A DNA stretch of 64,000 nucleotides from Microbacterium sp. (GTDB lineage: Bacteria > Actinomycetota > Actinomycetes > Actinomycetales > Microbacteriaceae). The notes beneath the pieces are model-generated. The model worked only from the letters and a program-made list of their open reading frames with translations. It was not told the DNA's origin and made no database searches. Both the position numbers and the translations under genes were made by a program. Position 1 is the first letter of the stretch, and every line of letters starts with the position of its first letter. This document shows, piece after piece, positions 23,644 to 35,125 of the stretch. The DNA is taken from positions 724,380 through 788,379 of the forward strand of contig PNMM01000002.1 in NCBI GenBank assembly GCA_013823625.1. Direction: 5' to 3'.

Positions 23644-23715
23644 GTTATACAACTGGACAATAACGCTAGCACCCCTTGTCCGTTTGGACAATATCGCGCG
23701 CCACCGCCGTATGCT
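23644..23715. promoter_or_regulatory. MFS/TetR intergenic operator region
   Basis: TTGTCCGTTTGGACAA (23676-23691) is a perfect inverted repeat with six-base arms around GTTT. A second copy of the half site, TGGACAATA, starts at 23654, exactly 31 bases before the same word at 23685 (three helical turns), and lies inside a weaker repeat GTTAT...ATAAC (23644-23664). TATGCT (23710-23715) is the probable -10 box of the TetR gene, six bases before its GTG. Confidence 0.8.
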
Positions 23716-23721
23716 CGACGT

Positions 23722-24387
23722 GTGGCTGAACAGCGCAAGGCGCCTGAGCGCAAGAGCTCAGACGAGCGCCGCGATGAGATCGTGCGCGCAACCCTGCGGC
23801 TCGTTGCCATCAAGGGTTTCGCGGGGGTGACGCTGCGCGAAGTCGCCACCGAAGTGGGCGTCGTGCACGGGCTCATTCGCCACTACTTCTCGACCCGCGA
23901 TGACCTCGTGGCCGCGGCCTTCGACTTCGCCGTGACGAGCGAGCTTTCGAGCGACCGCGCGATGCTCGATGGCCTTGACCCCGTTGCGGCGCTCGCCGGG
24001 TGGCTCGCCTCGACCCCCGAAGACCACTACCGCGTGTGGATCGACGCGTGGAGTGAAGCGGGCCGCACGCCCGCGCTCGCCGCCGCGCTCGACCGGCATC
24101 ATCGCGACTGCGAGCGCATCCTCACCGCCGTCATCGAACGAGTGGTGGATGCCGGGCTTGGCGCGAGCGCCAACCCCGCGGCCGACTCGCGCTTGCTCAC
24201 CGCCGTCGCCGACGGCGTGGCCGTGCAGCACCACGGCATCGCTGCCATCGGAGTGACCGAAGCCAACGACATCGTGTTCGGAGTGGCCGAGCGGCAGTTG
24301 GGCCTGGCGCCGGGAACCCTTGCCCGCGCCAACCCCGCGCCCGCACGAGGCCAGTGGGCCGAGGGTGCCGCCCTGCTCGCTCGATAG
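23722..24387 (+). CDS. TetR family transcriptional regulator
   Basis: The product is a 221-residue TetR-family regulator. The helix-turn-helix is [22 protein letters not shown], about residues 36-57 of the protein, with the usual Tyr-Phe end. The C-terminal domain has a TetR_C pattern with [21 protein letters not shown] chose the GTG at 23722 because a TATGCT box lies six bases upstream and because in-frame sequence before it crosses the operator. It is divergent from the MFS gene and probably represses it and itself. Confidence 0.87.
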   Translation: MAEQRKAPERKSSDERRDEIVRATLRLVAIKGFAGVTLREVATEVGVVHGLIRHYFSTRDDLVAAAFDFAVTSELSSDRAMLDGLDPVAALAGWLASTPEDHYRVWIDAWSEAGRTPALAAALDRHHRDCERILTAVIERVVDAGLGASANPAADSRLLTAVADGVAVQHHGIAAIGVTEANDIVFGVAERQLGLAPGTLARANPAPARGQWAEGAALLAR

Positions 24388-24428
24388 ACTCAAGGGCAAG
24401 CCCTCACCATCTCTCGAAGGGACCACCC

Positions 24429-25715
24429 ATGCCTGCCGTCGTCATCATCGGCGCCCAGTGGGGCGATGAAGGAAAAGGCAAGGCCACCGACCTGCTCGCG
24501 GGCCGCATCGACTACGTCGTCAAGTTCAACGGCGGCAACAACGCGGGTCACACGGTCGTCGTCGGCGATGAGAAGTATGCGCTGCACTTGCTACCGAGCG
24601 GCATTCTGACCGAGGGCGTGACCCCCATCATCTCGAATGGCGTCGTCGTCGACATCGAGGTGCTCTTCGGCGAGCTCGACGCGCTGAGCGCGCGCGGCGT
24701 TGATGTCTCACGCTTGCTCATCAGCGCCAACGCGCACGTCATCACGCACTACCACCGCACGATCGACAAGGTCACCGAGCGCTTTCTCGGCAAGCGGCAG
24801 ATCGGCACGACGGGCCGGGGAATCGGCCCCGCGTACGCCGACAAGATCAACCGCGTGGGCATCCGCATTCAAGATCTCTTCGACGAAAACATCTTGCGTC
24901 AGAAGGTTGAAGGCGCCCTCAACATCAAGAACCACTTGCTCGTCAAGGTCTACAACCGGCGGGCCATCGGTGCCGATGAGGTCGTCGACGAGTTGCTGAG
25001 CTACGCCGAGCGACTGCGACCCATGGTGGTCGACACCGCACTCGTGCTGCACCAGGCGCTCGAGCGCGGCGAGACCGTGCTCTTCGAGGGCGGCCAGGCC
25101 ACGATGCTCGATGTCGACCACGGCACGTACCCCTTCGTCACGTCGTCGAGCTCGACGGCGGGTGGCGCGGCCACGGGTTCGGGCATCGGCCCCAACCGCA
25201 TCGATCGCGTCATCGGCATCGTCAAGGCCTACACAACCCGCGTCGGCGCCGGTCCCTTCCCCACCGAGCTTTTTGACGAGTCGGGCGAGTTCTTGCGCAA
25301 GACGGGCTTCGAGTTCGGCACGACGACGGGTCGCCCGCGGCGCTGCGGCTGGTACGACGCCCCCATCGCGCGCTACACCGCGCGCATCAACGGCGTCACC
25401 GACTTCGTGATGACCAAGCTCGACGTGCTCACGGGGCTCGAGAGCATCCCGGTCTGCGTCGCTTACGACGTCGATGGCGTGCGGGTTGACGAAGTGCCCG
25501 TGTCGCAGAGCGACTTTCACCACGCCGTGCCGATCTACGAGAACTTTGCGGGATGGTCAGAAGACATCTCGGGCGCCCGCACCTTCGATGATCTGCCGAA
25601 GAACGCGCAAGACTACGTGCTCGCGATCGAGGCCATGAGTGGCGCCCGCATCTCGGCCATCGGCGTGGGCCCCGCGCGCGACGCCATCGTCGTGCGGCAC
25701 GACCTGCTCGGCTAA
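24429..25715 (+). CDS. purA: Adenylosuccinate synthetase
   Basis: The product is a 428-residue enzyme joining IMP and aspartate with GTP to adenylosuccinate, the committed step to AMP. It has the standard length. Motifs are [17 protein letters not shown] at the N-terminus, the [11 protein letters not shown] loop, [11 protein letters not shown] and [13 protein letters not shown]. The ATG at 24429 has GAAGGGA about eight bases upstream. TAGACT at about 24385 could be its -10 box, giving a leader of some 35 bases. A GNAT gene follows two bases after the stop. Confidence 0.97.
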   Translation: MPAVVIIGAQWGDEGKGKATDLLAGRIDYVVKFNGGNNAGHTVVVGDEKYALHLLPSGILTEGVTPIISNGVVVDIEVLFGELDALSARGVDVSRLLISANAHVITHYHRTIDKVTERFLGKRQIGTTGRGIGPAYADKINRVGIRIQDLFDENILRQKVEGALNIKNHLLVKVYNRRAIGADEVVDELLSYAERLRPMVVDTALVLHQALERGETVLFEGGQATMLDVDHGTYPFVTSSSSTAGGAATGSGIGPNRIDRVIGIVKAYTTRVGAGPFPTELFDESGEFLRKTGFEFGTTTGRPRRCGWYDAPIARYTARINGVTDFVMTKLDVLTGLESIPVCVAYDVDGVRVDEVPVSQSDFHHAVPIYENFAGWSEDISGARTFDDLPKNAQDYVLAIEAMSGARISAIGVGPARDAIVVRHDLLG

Positions 25716-25717
25716 GC

Positions 25718-26317
25718 GTGACCGCGCTCGAGTTGCCCTACGCCGCCCTCGAGGGGCACGGCGTGCGACTCGAGCCCTATGAGCCCGCACACCTGCCGGG
25801 CCTCACGGCCGCACTCGGCCGCCCCGAGGTCTTTGCGGGCGGCTGGGGCGGCGGCCCTGCGGCGGCCCGCACGGCAGACGACTTCGCGGCCTGGTTGCCG
25901 ACCTACCTTCAAGTCGGGCGCGCCCATGTCTACGTGGTGCGGGATGCGCCCGGCACCGTCATCGGCACCTCGACGATTCTCGACCTCAACCCCGGCGCCG
26001 AGTCGGCCCACATCGGGTACACCGCGTACGCACCCGAGCACTGGGGATCATCCGTCAACCCAGCATGCAAGCTCTTGTTGCTCGGCCACCTCTTCGACCA
26101 TGGTTACGGTCGCGTCAAGTTGCAGGCCGACGTGCTCAACGCGCGGTCACGCGCGGGCATCGTCAAGCTCGGCGGGCAGTTCGAAGGCATCGCGCGCCGC
26201 GATCAGCCGCGTGCCGATGGCTCGTGGCGTGACACGGCGATCTACTCGATCGTCGCGGACGAGTGGCCCGAGGTACGGGCAGGACTGCTGCAGCGCCTCA
26301 CGGGCACCATCGCCTAA
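25718..26317 (+). CDS. GNAT family N-acetyltransferase
   Basis: The product is a 199-residue GNAT protein of the RimJ/RimL-like group that acylates protein N-termini or small amines. The pattern includes LEPYEPAHLPGLTAAL, HIGYTAYAPEHWGSSVNPAC (the acetyl-CoA loop region) and VKLQADVLNARSRAGIVKLG. It starts with GTG two bases after purA, so it is co-transcribed with that gene. Its stop overlaps the convergent membrane-protein gene (CTAA at 26314-26317). The substrate is unknown. Confidence 0.85.
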   Translation: MTALELPYAALEGHGVRLEPYEPAHLPGLTAALGRPEVFAGGWGGGPAAARTADDFAAWLPTYLQVGRAHVYVVRDAPGTVIGTSTILDLNPGAESAHIGYTAYAPEHWGSSVNPACKLLLLGHLFDHGYGRVKLQADVLNARSRAGIVKLGGQFEGIARRDQPRADGSWRDTAIYSIVADEWPEVRAGLLQRLTGTIA

Positions 26318-26964
26318 GCGACCGACGCGAACCAGACGACGCCCAGCCAGATGCCGAGCACGAGGCCGCTGATGGCCACCCCGAAGCTCAGAACCCAGTC
26401 GCTGATCGTCGGGGGATTCTCGCCCGGCTCGGGCGGTGGTCGCATCGAGAGGATGTACGGGCGCGCCGGGCGCGCTTCTGAGAACGCTCGGCCCTGGGCG
26501 TCAACACGGCCCAGCAGCATGCGCTGCGGGGCGGCTGGCAACGCGAGAAAGAGTGGAGCCAGGCCCATGGCGATGAACAGAATGCCGATGAACAGGCCGG
26601 TGAGGTCGCCGTTCACGAAGAAGCTCCGCAAAAAGATCATCGCGAGGCTCACGAACAGGGCGGGCCACGCGAAGATCCACACGACGACCCCGAACCCTTG
26701 CGCGAGCAGCGTGCCGACGAAGACGGCGGCGAGCCCGCCGAGAATACTCGTCGGCGTGAACGCCACGATCGCGTCGGTGCACTCGACCTCGATCACGAAG
26801 GGCCCGCCGCGCGCGCAGAATCCCCCCAGGTCGGCGAGTGCGCTGACGGACTGCAACAGAAGCGTCAGAGCGAGAGCCAGCGAGAACCAGCTGAAGAGCG
26901 AGCCCAACACGCGAGTCGCGGCGGTGTCGCGCCAGGTCGAGCGCGAGCGAGCATCCGTCGTCAT
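26314..26964 (-). CDS. Membrane protein of unknown function
   Basis: The product is a 216-residue protein with about five hydrophobic segments. The first, SLFSWFSLALALTLLLQSV, is followed by an outward loop with two Cys (GGFCARGG and VECTD) that might form a disulfide. A cytoplasmic loop with AARPAR-like basic residues and SMRPPPEPGENPP precedes the last helix. I did not recognise a family. The ATG at 26964 is set by the box TAGAGT six bases upstream rather than the GTG two codons earlier. Confidence 0.65.
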   Translation of the reverse strand: MTTDARSRSTWRDTAATRVLGSLFSWFSLALALTLLLQSVSALADLGGFCARGGPFVIEVECTDAIVAFTPTSILGGLAAVFVGTLLAQGFGVVVWIFAWPALFVSLAMIFLRSFFVNGDLTGLFIGILFIAMGLAPLFLALPAAPQRMLLGRVDAQGRAFSEARPARPYILSMRPPPEPGENPPTISDWVLSFGVAISGLVLGIWLGVVWFASVA

Positions 26965-26970
26965 GGCCAC

Positions 26971-27002
26971 ACTCTAGAGGTCAGCCCGCGTCGCGATACG
27001 CT
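26971..27002. promoter_or_regulatory. Back-to-back leaderless promoters
   Basis: The minus-strand TAGAGT (26971-26976) and the plus-strand TACGCT (26997-27002) each sit exactly six bases before a start codon, at 26964 and 27009. The whole divergent control region is 44 bases. Confidence 0.6.
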
Positions 27003-27008
27003 CAACTC

Positions 27009-27335
27009 ATGGATGACGCCGCCATGGTCGAGCTCACGTCGCTGCGCCGCAGCATCGACAACATCGACGCCGCGCTGATTCACTTGCTCGCCGAGCGCTT
27101 CAAGTGCACGCAAGCGGTGGGCCGGCTGAAGGCCGCGACCGACATGCCGCCGAGTGATCCGGAGCGCGAGCGCGTGCAGATCGAGCGTCTTCGGGCGCTC
27201 GCGACCGAGGCGCAGCTCGACCCCGCCTTTGCCGAGAAGTGGTTCAACTTCATCGTGGCGGAGGTCATCCACCACCACGAGCAGATCGCCACGACGGGCA
27301 CCATCGCCACCGATTCGGTCAACACCGAGCAGTAG
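27009..27335 (+). CDS. Chorismate mutase (AroQ class)
   Basis: The product is a 108-residue all-helical protein. It shows LTSLRRSIDNIDAALIHLLA (catalytic Arg region) and RFKCTQAVGRLKAATDMPP, then a second and third helix. This matches small monofunctional AroQ chorismate mutases that convert chorismate to prephenate for Phe and Tyr. It has no signal peptide, so it is cytoplasmic. The ATG is probably leaderless. No other aromatic pathway gene lies nearby. Confidence 0.88.
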   Translation: MDDAAMVELTSLRRSIDNIDAALIHLLAERFKCTQAVGRLKAATDMPPSDPERERVQIERLRALATEAQLDPAFAEKWFNFIVAEVIHHHEQIATTGTIATDSVNTEQ

Positions 27336-27399
27336 CGGGTTTCTGCCGTCGCGCCGCCGTGCCGCTGGCCATGCCGGTGCGCGGCAGTAGTCTCGCCAG

Positions 27400-28341
27400 G
27401 TGACCAACGCCGCTCCTGCTGCCCCGCCCCGCACCTCTGACGCGTGGATCGCGGTGCAGTTCACCCTCGCAGGCGTGGTCTGGGGCGCGAGCTTTCTCTT
27501 CATCGCATTGGCGCTCGAAGGGCTTTCGCCAGTGCAGGTGGCAACGGGTCGCACGCTCTTCGGCGCGATCACCCTCGGGCTCATCGCGCTCGTTACTCGT
27601 GATCGTTTGCCGCGATCGCGGCGAGTGTGGGCGCACTTGGCGCTGCTCTCGGTGACCTTCGCGGTCATCCCGTATCAGCTCTTCGCGTGGGCGCAACAAT
27701 ATGTGTCGTCGGGCGTCGCGAGCATTTTCAACGCCACAACGCCCATCATGACGGCGCTCATCGCGGGGCTTGCATTTCGCATCGAGAAGCTCTCGCGCGA
27801 GCAAGTGCTCGGCATCGTCGTGGGCATCATCGGTGTGATCGTGATCGTCGGCCCGTGGCAGGGCATCGAGCCGGGCACGGGTGGTTTCGTTCCCTACCTC
27901 GCGCTGCTCGGCGCCACGGCCTGCTACGGCTTCAGCCTCTCGTACATGCGTCGGTTCTTGAGCGACAGCGGCGTCAGCGCGATCGTGTTCAGTTTCGTCA
28001 TGATCGGTCTCGCTGCCGTGTGGATGCTCTTGCTCACGCCCGTCATCGGCGCCCAGCCCATGACGCTCACGCCGGCCGTGATCGTCGCGATCGTGTTGCT
28101 CGGAGCCCTCGGCACAGGGCTCGCCTACGCCTGGAACCAGAACGTCGTGCGCGCGTGGGGACCCACACGCGCCGCCACGGTCACCTACATCTCGCCGCCC
28201 GTTGGCGTGTTCTTGGGCGTGCTGATTCTCGGCGAGACCCTCGTCTGGAACGAGCCCGTCGGGGCCGTGCTCGTTATCCTCGGCGTGCTGCTTGCGCAGC
28301 GGCGGTTGCGGCTGCCGAGTCGTCGCCGTTCCGCTGAATGA
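27400..28341 (+). CDS. EamA/DMT family transporter
   Basis: The product is a 313-residue membrane protein with about ten helices in two EamA halves. WGASFLFIALALEGLSPVQ and PVGVFLGVLILGETLVWNE are characteristic of the drug/metabolite transporter superfamily. The solute is unknown. The GTG at 27400 has TAGTCT six bases upstream. The last 68 bases overlap the end of the convergent P-type ATPase gene. Confidence 0.87.
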   Translation: MTNAAPAAPPRTSDAWIAVQFTLAGVVWGASFLFIALALEGLSPVQVATGRTLFGAITLGLIALVTRDRLPRSRRVWAHLALLSVTFAVIPYQLFAWAQQYVSSGVASIFNATTPIMTALIAGLAFRIEKLSREQVLGIVVGIIGVIVIVGPWQGIEPGTGGFVPYLALLGATACYGFSLSYMRRFLSDSGVSAIVFSFVMIGLAAVWMLLLTPVIGAQPMTLTPAVIVAIVLLGALGTGLAYAWNQNVVRAWGPTRAATVTYISPPVGVFLGVLILGETLVWNEPVGAVLVILGVLLAQRRLRLPSRRRSAE

Positions 28342-30781
28342 TCCGGTGCATGACCTCAAGCACCACCGAGGCGATGACACTCGCGCCCACGGCGATGAGC
28401 AGCAATTCGAGCGGCGGCGCACCGAGCTGCAAGAACTCCGTCACGGGCGGGATCGCGAGCAGCACGGGCAGGCCCAGGTAGGCCGCCACGACCACGAGAC
28501 CCGTGATGAGCGTGAAGGGCCGTGACAAGATCACAAGCACCCAGAGCGCCGAAAGGGTCAAGGTGATGACAGCGGCGGTTTGCACAACCGGCGCCTCGTA
28601 CCCGCCGAGGTAGGCGTAGGCGACCACCGAGATGAGCGTGCCGGCGACGACGAGTCCCGAGGGAATGCAGAAGCGCGCCGCGCGCCGCAAGAAGCCCGGC
28701 CGGTAGCGCTGAATGTTCGGCAGCAGCGCGAGCACGAGCGCGGGCAAGCCGATCGTGAGCCCGTCGACGATCGACAGCTGGCGCGGCAAGAACGGGAATG
28801 GCCACAGCAGCAGCCCGAAGACGACGGCGAACAGAATGGCGTAGGTCGTTTTCGACAAGAACAGCTTGGCGAGGCGCTCGACGTTGGCGATGACCTGACG
28901 GCCCTCGGCGACGATGCGCGGTAGGCGGCTGAACTGGCCGTCGAGCAACACGAGGCGCGCGACCGCGCGCGTCGCCGCGGCACCTGAGCCCATCGCAATG
29001 CCCATGTCGGCGTGCTTGAGCGCGAGCGCGTCGTTGACACCATCGCCCGTCATCGCGACGGTGTGGCCCAAGCGCTGCAGCGAGAGCACCATGGCCTTCT
29101 TTTGCTCGGGCGTCACACGCCCAAACACGCGGTGCTCGCGCATGATGGCGTCGAGTTCGGCTTCGTCGTCGGGCAGCGTGCGCGCGTCGAATCCGGGGCC
29201 GTCGTGGTGGACGCCCGCCTCACGAGCGACCGCGGCCACGGTACGCGGGTCATCACCCGAGATGACGCACAGCTCGACCTCTTGCTCGCGAAAGTAGCCG
29301 AGCGTCTCGTGTGCATCGTCGCGCACCTTCTCGCGGAACGACACGAGCGCCACGGCCCGCATGCCCGAGGGCAACTCGGGCTCGGGGGCCCGCTCACCGT
29401 CGGCGAGCTCGACGGGAGGGTCAAGCACGACACCGGTGCGAGCGAGCACGACGGTGCGCTCGCCAGCGGTTGCACGCTCGGCGAACCGGGCGAGAGCATC
29501 CGTCGAATCGGGCACGGTGGCGAGCACGATGTCGGGGGCTCCGAGCACCCAGGTGCCGCGGGCCGGGCCCTCGGCGAACGAGACGGCGCTCCACTTGCGG
29601 CGGCTCGAGAACTCGATCGCCCGCACGGGCTGTTCGGCGGGGGGAGTCGTGAAGCGCTCGACGAGCGCGACGGAGGTGGCGTTGGCATTGCGGTCGGCAC
29701 CCATCCACGAGAGGGCGGCCACCGCGGCCGGGTCGAGGTCGGTGTCGGTCAGGGGGTCGACAATCTCGCCCGACGTGGGGCGGTCGAGCGGCTCGACGGC
29801 GTCGAGAATCATGCGGCCCTCGGTGAGCGTGCCCGTCTTGTCGAGGCACAGCATGTCGACGCGGGCGAGGCCCTCAACCGCGGCGAGCTCTTGCACGAGC
29901 ACTTCGTGGCGGGCGAGCTTCACGGCTCCGACGGCGAGCGCGACGCTCGTCATGAAGACGAGCCCCTGCGGAATCATCGCGATGAGGCTCGCGGCCGAGG
30001 CCACCGTCGCCTCGCGCCAGGCGCCCGTGGCAATCGCGACTTCCCAGCCGCCCACCGCCTGCATTTGGCCGTTGACGACGATCGCACCGACGGGCAGCAG
30101 GAGGATCGTGATCCACTTGATGATCTTCGCGATACCGCTGCGCAGTTCACTGCGCACGAGCGAGAACTGCTTGGCCTCGGCCGTGATGCGCGCCGCGTAC
30201 GAGTCGGCGCCGACGCGAATTACGCGCGCGAGCCCGCTGCCGGCAACCACGGTCGAGCCCGACATGAGCTCGCGGCCCGCGGGCGACGAGACAGGGTCGG
30301 CCTCGCCGGTCAGCAGCGACTCATCGATGTCGAGCCCGTGGGCCTCGAGCACGACGGCGTCGGCCGTGACCTGGTCGCCCGCCGAGAGCACGAAGATGTC
30401 GTCCATGACGACCTCGCCGACCCGCACTTCGGCAACGGCGTAGACGCCGTCGGCGCCCTCGCGCAGAACGCGCGCCCGCGGCGCGTTGAGCACAGCGAGT
30501 CGGCTCAAGGTGAGTTTGGCGCGGAACTCTTGCGCCACACCGATGACGACGTTGGCGATGACGAAGAAGCCGAAGAGCGCGTCTTGCCAATAGCCCAGCA
30601 CCAGGAGCAGCGCGAAGCTGCCGCCCACGATGAGGTTGAAGAGCGTGAACAGGTTGGCCTGCATGATGCGCCAGAACGACCGGCCGGTATCACTCGGCAT
30701 GACGTTGGTCAGCCCGAGTTGGATGCGATGCTGAACATCGGCGAGCGAAAGGCCAGTGGTGGTGTCTGCCGTCGAGGTCAC
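28274..30781 (-). CDS. Cation-translocating P-type ATPase, CtpE-like
   Basis: The product has 835 residues. Key motifs are LLTGEADPV (actuator), LCLDKTGTLTEG (phosphorylated Asp near residue 313), VTPEQKKAMV and MTGDGVNDALALKHADMGIA. Helix 4 reads IAMIPQGLVFMTSVALAVGA; IPQG replaces the usual IPEG of Ca2+/Mn2+ pumps. The compact N-domain, order and tail helices resemble mycobacterial CtpE, a calcium pump; metal specificity here is inference. The GTG start is probably leaderless (TAGGCT, 30789-30794). Confidence 0.85.
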   Translation of the reverse strand: MTSTADTTTGLSLADVQHRIQLGLTNVMPSDTGRSFWRIMQANLFTLFNLIVGGSFALLLVLGYWQDALFGFFVIANVVIGVAQEFRAKLTLSRLAVLNAPRARVLREGADGVYAVAEVRVGEVVMDDIFVLSAGDQVTADAVVLEAHGLDIDESLLTGEADPVSSPAGRELMSGSTVVAGSGLARVIRVGADSYAARITAEAKQFSLVRSELRSGIAKIIKWITILLLPVGAIVVNGQMQAVGGWEVAIATGAWREATVASAASLIAMIPQGLVFMTSVALAVGAVKLARHEVLVQELAAVEGLARVDMLCLDKTGTLTEGRMILDAVEPLDRPTSGEIVDPLTDTDLDPAAVAALSWMGADRNANATSVALVERFTTPPAEQPVRAIEFSSRRKWSAVSFAEGPARGTWVLGAPDIVLATVPDSTDALARFAERATAGERTVVLARTGVVLDPPVELADGERAPEPELPSGMRAVALVSFREKVRDDAHETLGYFREQEVELCVISGDDPRTVAAVAREAGVHHDGPGFDARTLPDDEAELDAIMREHRVFGRVTPEQKKAMVLSLQRLGHTVAMTGDGVNDALALKHADMGIAMGSGAAATRAVARLVLLDGQFSRLPRIVAEGRQVIANVERLAKLFLSKTTYAILFAVVFGLLLWPFPFLPRQLSIVDGLTIGLPALVLALLPNIQRYRPGFLRRAARFCIPSGLVVAGTLISVVAYAYLGGYEAPVVQTAAVITLTLSALWVLVILSRPFTLITGLVVVAAYLGLPVLLAIPPVTEFLQLGAPPLELLLIAVGASVIASVVLEVMHRIIQRNGDDSAAATAAAQAARRG

Positions 30782-30847
30782 GGTCGCGAGCCTATCGGCC
30801 GCACCCTATGGCATAGCCGAAAAGTTTTTCCGGTGTTTGCGTCGCGG

Positions 30848-33160
<2,313 letters not shown>

Positions 33161-33265
33161 ACCCTTCAGCCTACCGGCGGCCTAGGCTGGTGCTGTCGCC
33201 TCACCACCCCGAAGCACCAGCGACCCCGAAGCCCCTGTCGCCCTGAGCCACCCCAGGAGCCCCGC

Positions 33266-33355
33266 ATGAACGCTCGATACATCTGGATGTACGCCGGCAT
33301 CGGCGTGCTCGTCTTTCTTGGCGCGATGTTCTTGGGTATCGCGCTCAACCAGTGA
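33266..33355 (+). CDS. 29-residue single-pass membrane protein
   Basis: This short gene encodes MNARYIWMYAG followed by IGVLVFLGAMFLGIALNQ, one membrane helix after a short N-terminus with Tyr and Trp. AGGAG at 33255-33259 lies six bases before the ATG, one of the best ribosome sites in the window, and TAGGCT at 33183-33188 could be the -10 box. The stop is 18 bases before the MscS gene, so the two may share a transcript. No function is known; small hydrophobic proteins often modulate nearby membrane proteins. Confidence 0.6.
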   Translation: MNARYIWMYAGIGVLVFLGAMFLGIALNQ

Positions 33356-33373
33356 ACGCGAGATGCTGAGGGC

Positions 33374-34606
33374 ATGACTCCTGTGCTGCCGCTCACCTTC
33401 GTCGACGTGGTCGTCGTGCCCGAGCGGGGTTGGCTGTTCTTTCTCGTGCTGACGGTGCTCACGCTCGCCGTCGCCGCCGTGCTGCTCGTGCTCATCGAGC
33501 TGCTCGTGCGCGTCATCGCGATGCGGCAGCCGTGGGCGGCCGTGCTGCTGCGTCACACTCGCCCGGCCCTGCGTCTGCTGCTCGTGGGCATCGCGGTGTG
33601 GGTATCCGTGAGTCTCGCTGCGCCCGAGTCGCGCTTCTCTGAAGTGATCGACCGCATTCTCACCGTCGGCGTGATTGGCCTTTTCACGTGGCTGCTCGTT
33701 GAGGTCGTCGACTTCGCGTTCGAGGGCGCCATGGTGCGCTTTCCGATCGGCGCCGATGCCACGCGCGCCGCCCGTCGCGCGCATACTCAATTGACGTTCC
33801 TTAAGAGGCTCGCAACCGTGACGATCATCGTCGTCGGCGTGAGTGCCGCCCTCTTGACCTTCCCGCAAATGCAGGCCATCGGCGCGAGTTTGCTCGCCTC
33901 GGCCGGCCTTGCGGGCATCGTCGCGGGTCTCGCCGCGCAGTCCACGCTCTCGAACGTGTTTGCGGGCGTGCAGATTGCCTTTAGCGACGCCATTCGGGTC
34001 GATGACATTGTGATCGTCGAAGGTGAGTGGGGGCGCATCGAAGAGATCACCCTCACCTACGTCGTCATTCGCATTTGGGATGACCGCCGCCTCGTCGTGC
34101 CCTCGACCCACTTCACCAGCACGCCCTTTGAGAACTGGACGCGCACGGGCAGCGAATTGCTCGGCTCGGTCGAACTCGACCTCGACTGGCGCGTGAGCCC
34201 CGCCGCGATGCGCTCGCGGTTGGCTGAGATTCTCGACGGCACCGCGCTGTGGGATCGCCGGGTCTCGGTGCTGCAGGTTTCTGCGGCGACCGACGGGTTC
34301 GTGCGCGTGCGCATTCTCGTGAGCGCGGCCGACGCCGGGTCGCTCTTCGACCTGCGCAACTACGTGCGCGAACAGCTCGTCGAATGGGTGCAGCTCGAGA
34401 GCCCCGGAGCCATGCCGCGAACGCGCGTGCTCATGGTCGACACGGCCTCGCCCGACGACGCGGCTCCGCCCGTTGACCCCGCCGACCAGTCGGCGAAGCG
34501 CCAATTGTTCAGCGGCACGCCCGAAGCCCACCAACGAGCGGAGCAGATGCTCGCGCCGTCGGCTGATCCGAATGCGCCGAGCCGCGTGGGCCCGGTGGTC
34601 GACTAG
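33374..34606 (+). CDS. Mechanosensitive ion channel family protein (MscS type)
   Basis: The product has 410 residues. The first 130 residues contain about three helices. The pore helix and following beta domain read SLLASAGLAGIVAGLAAQST, then NVFAGVQIAFSDAIRVDDIV and VEGEWGRIEEITLTYVVIRI, the MscS signature. The C-terminal region is a soluble domain with a polar tail of about 50 residues. It likely opens under membrane tension to release solutes. GATGCT lies six bases before the ATG at 33374. It follows the 29-residue membrane protein. Confidence 0.9.
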   Translation: MTPVLPLTFVDVVVVPERGWLFFLVLTVLTLAVAAVLLVLIELLVRVIAMRQPWAAVLLRHTRPALRLLLVGIAVWVSVSLAAPESRFSEVIDRILTVGVIGLFTWLLVEVVDFAFEGAMVRFPIGADATRAARRAHTQLTFLKRLATVTIIVVGVSAALLTFPQMQAIGASLLASAGLAGIVAGLAAQSTLSNVFAGVQIAFSDAIRVDDIVIVEGEWGRIEEITLTYVVIRIWDDRRLVVPSTHFTSTPFENWTRTGSELLGSVELDLDWRVSPAAMRSRLAEILDGTALWDRRVSVLQVSAATDGFVRVRILVSAADAGSLFDLRNYVREQLVEWVQLESPGAMPRTRVLMVDTASPDDAAPPVDPADQSAKRQLFSGTPEAHQRAEQMLAPSADPNAPSRVGPVVD

Positions 34607-34627
34607 CGGCGGCCGGTCAGCGCGTCA

Positions 34628-35116
34628 CTAGGCCTTCGGAACCGGAGGGCCCAGGATCAACAGCACGGTGAAGAGCACCACGACTGCGAGCAGAATCAGG
34701 GTGGCCAGCAGGTACGGGTGGTTGAGCATCCACCGCACCAGGCGGTCGAACCAGCGCTGATCACGCGGGTCGTCGGTGGCCTCGCGCCGCCAATCGCCCT
34801 CGAGCTTGCCGGTGCGGTGAGCCCACATGTCGAAGGGGATCGTGGCGTAGGGGATGACGGCCGTGACGACGGCGAGGAGGCCCAAGCCGACACTCCAGCG
34901 CTGGTTGATGGCCGTGAGCACCGCCGTGGCACCGTAGGCGAGGAACACGAAACCGTGGATGCTGCCGCCGATCGTGACCGCAATGTCGAGCCCGATCGTG
35001 GCGCGCAGAACGAGGCCCGTGATGAGCAAGGTCCAGGTGATCGCCTCGGCGATCGCGACGATGCGATAGAGCTTCTTCGGGGTCAGGCGCGAGGTGGGCA
35101 CAGCAGTTTCGGTCAT
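34628..35116 (-). CDS. DUF3817 family membrane protein
   Basis: The product is a 162-residue protein with about four hydrophobic segments. The region LYRIVAIAEAITWTLLITGL, then GSIHGFVFLAYGATAV, is typical of DUF3817. The loop DMWAHRTGKLEGDWR and a last helix after WMLNHPYLLATLIL follow. No role is assigned to this family to my knowledge. The ATG has TAAGGT six bases upstream. It is convergent with the MscS gene with a 21-base gap. Confidence 0.83.
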   Translation of the reverse strand: MTETAVPTSRLTPKKLYRIVAIAEAITWTLLITGLVLRATIGLDIAVTIGGSIHGFVFLAYGATAVLTAINQRWSVGLGLLAVVTAVIPYATIPFDMWAHRTGKLEGDWRREATDDPRDQRWFDRLVRWMLNHPYLLATLILLAVVVLFTVLLILGPPVPKA

Positions 35117-35125
35117 GCCTCTACC

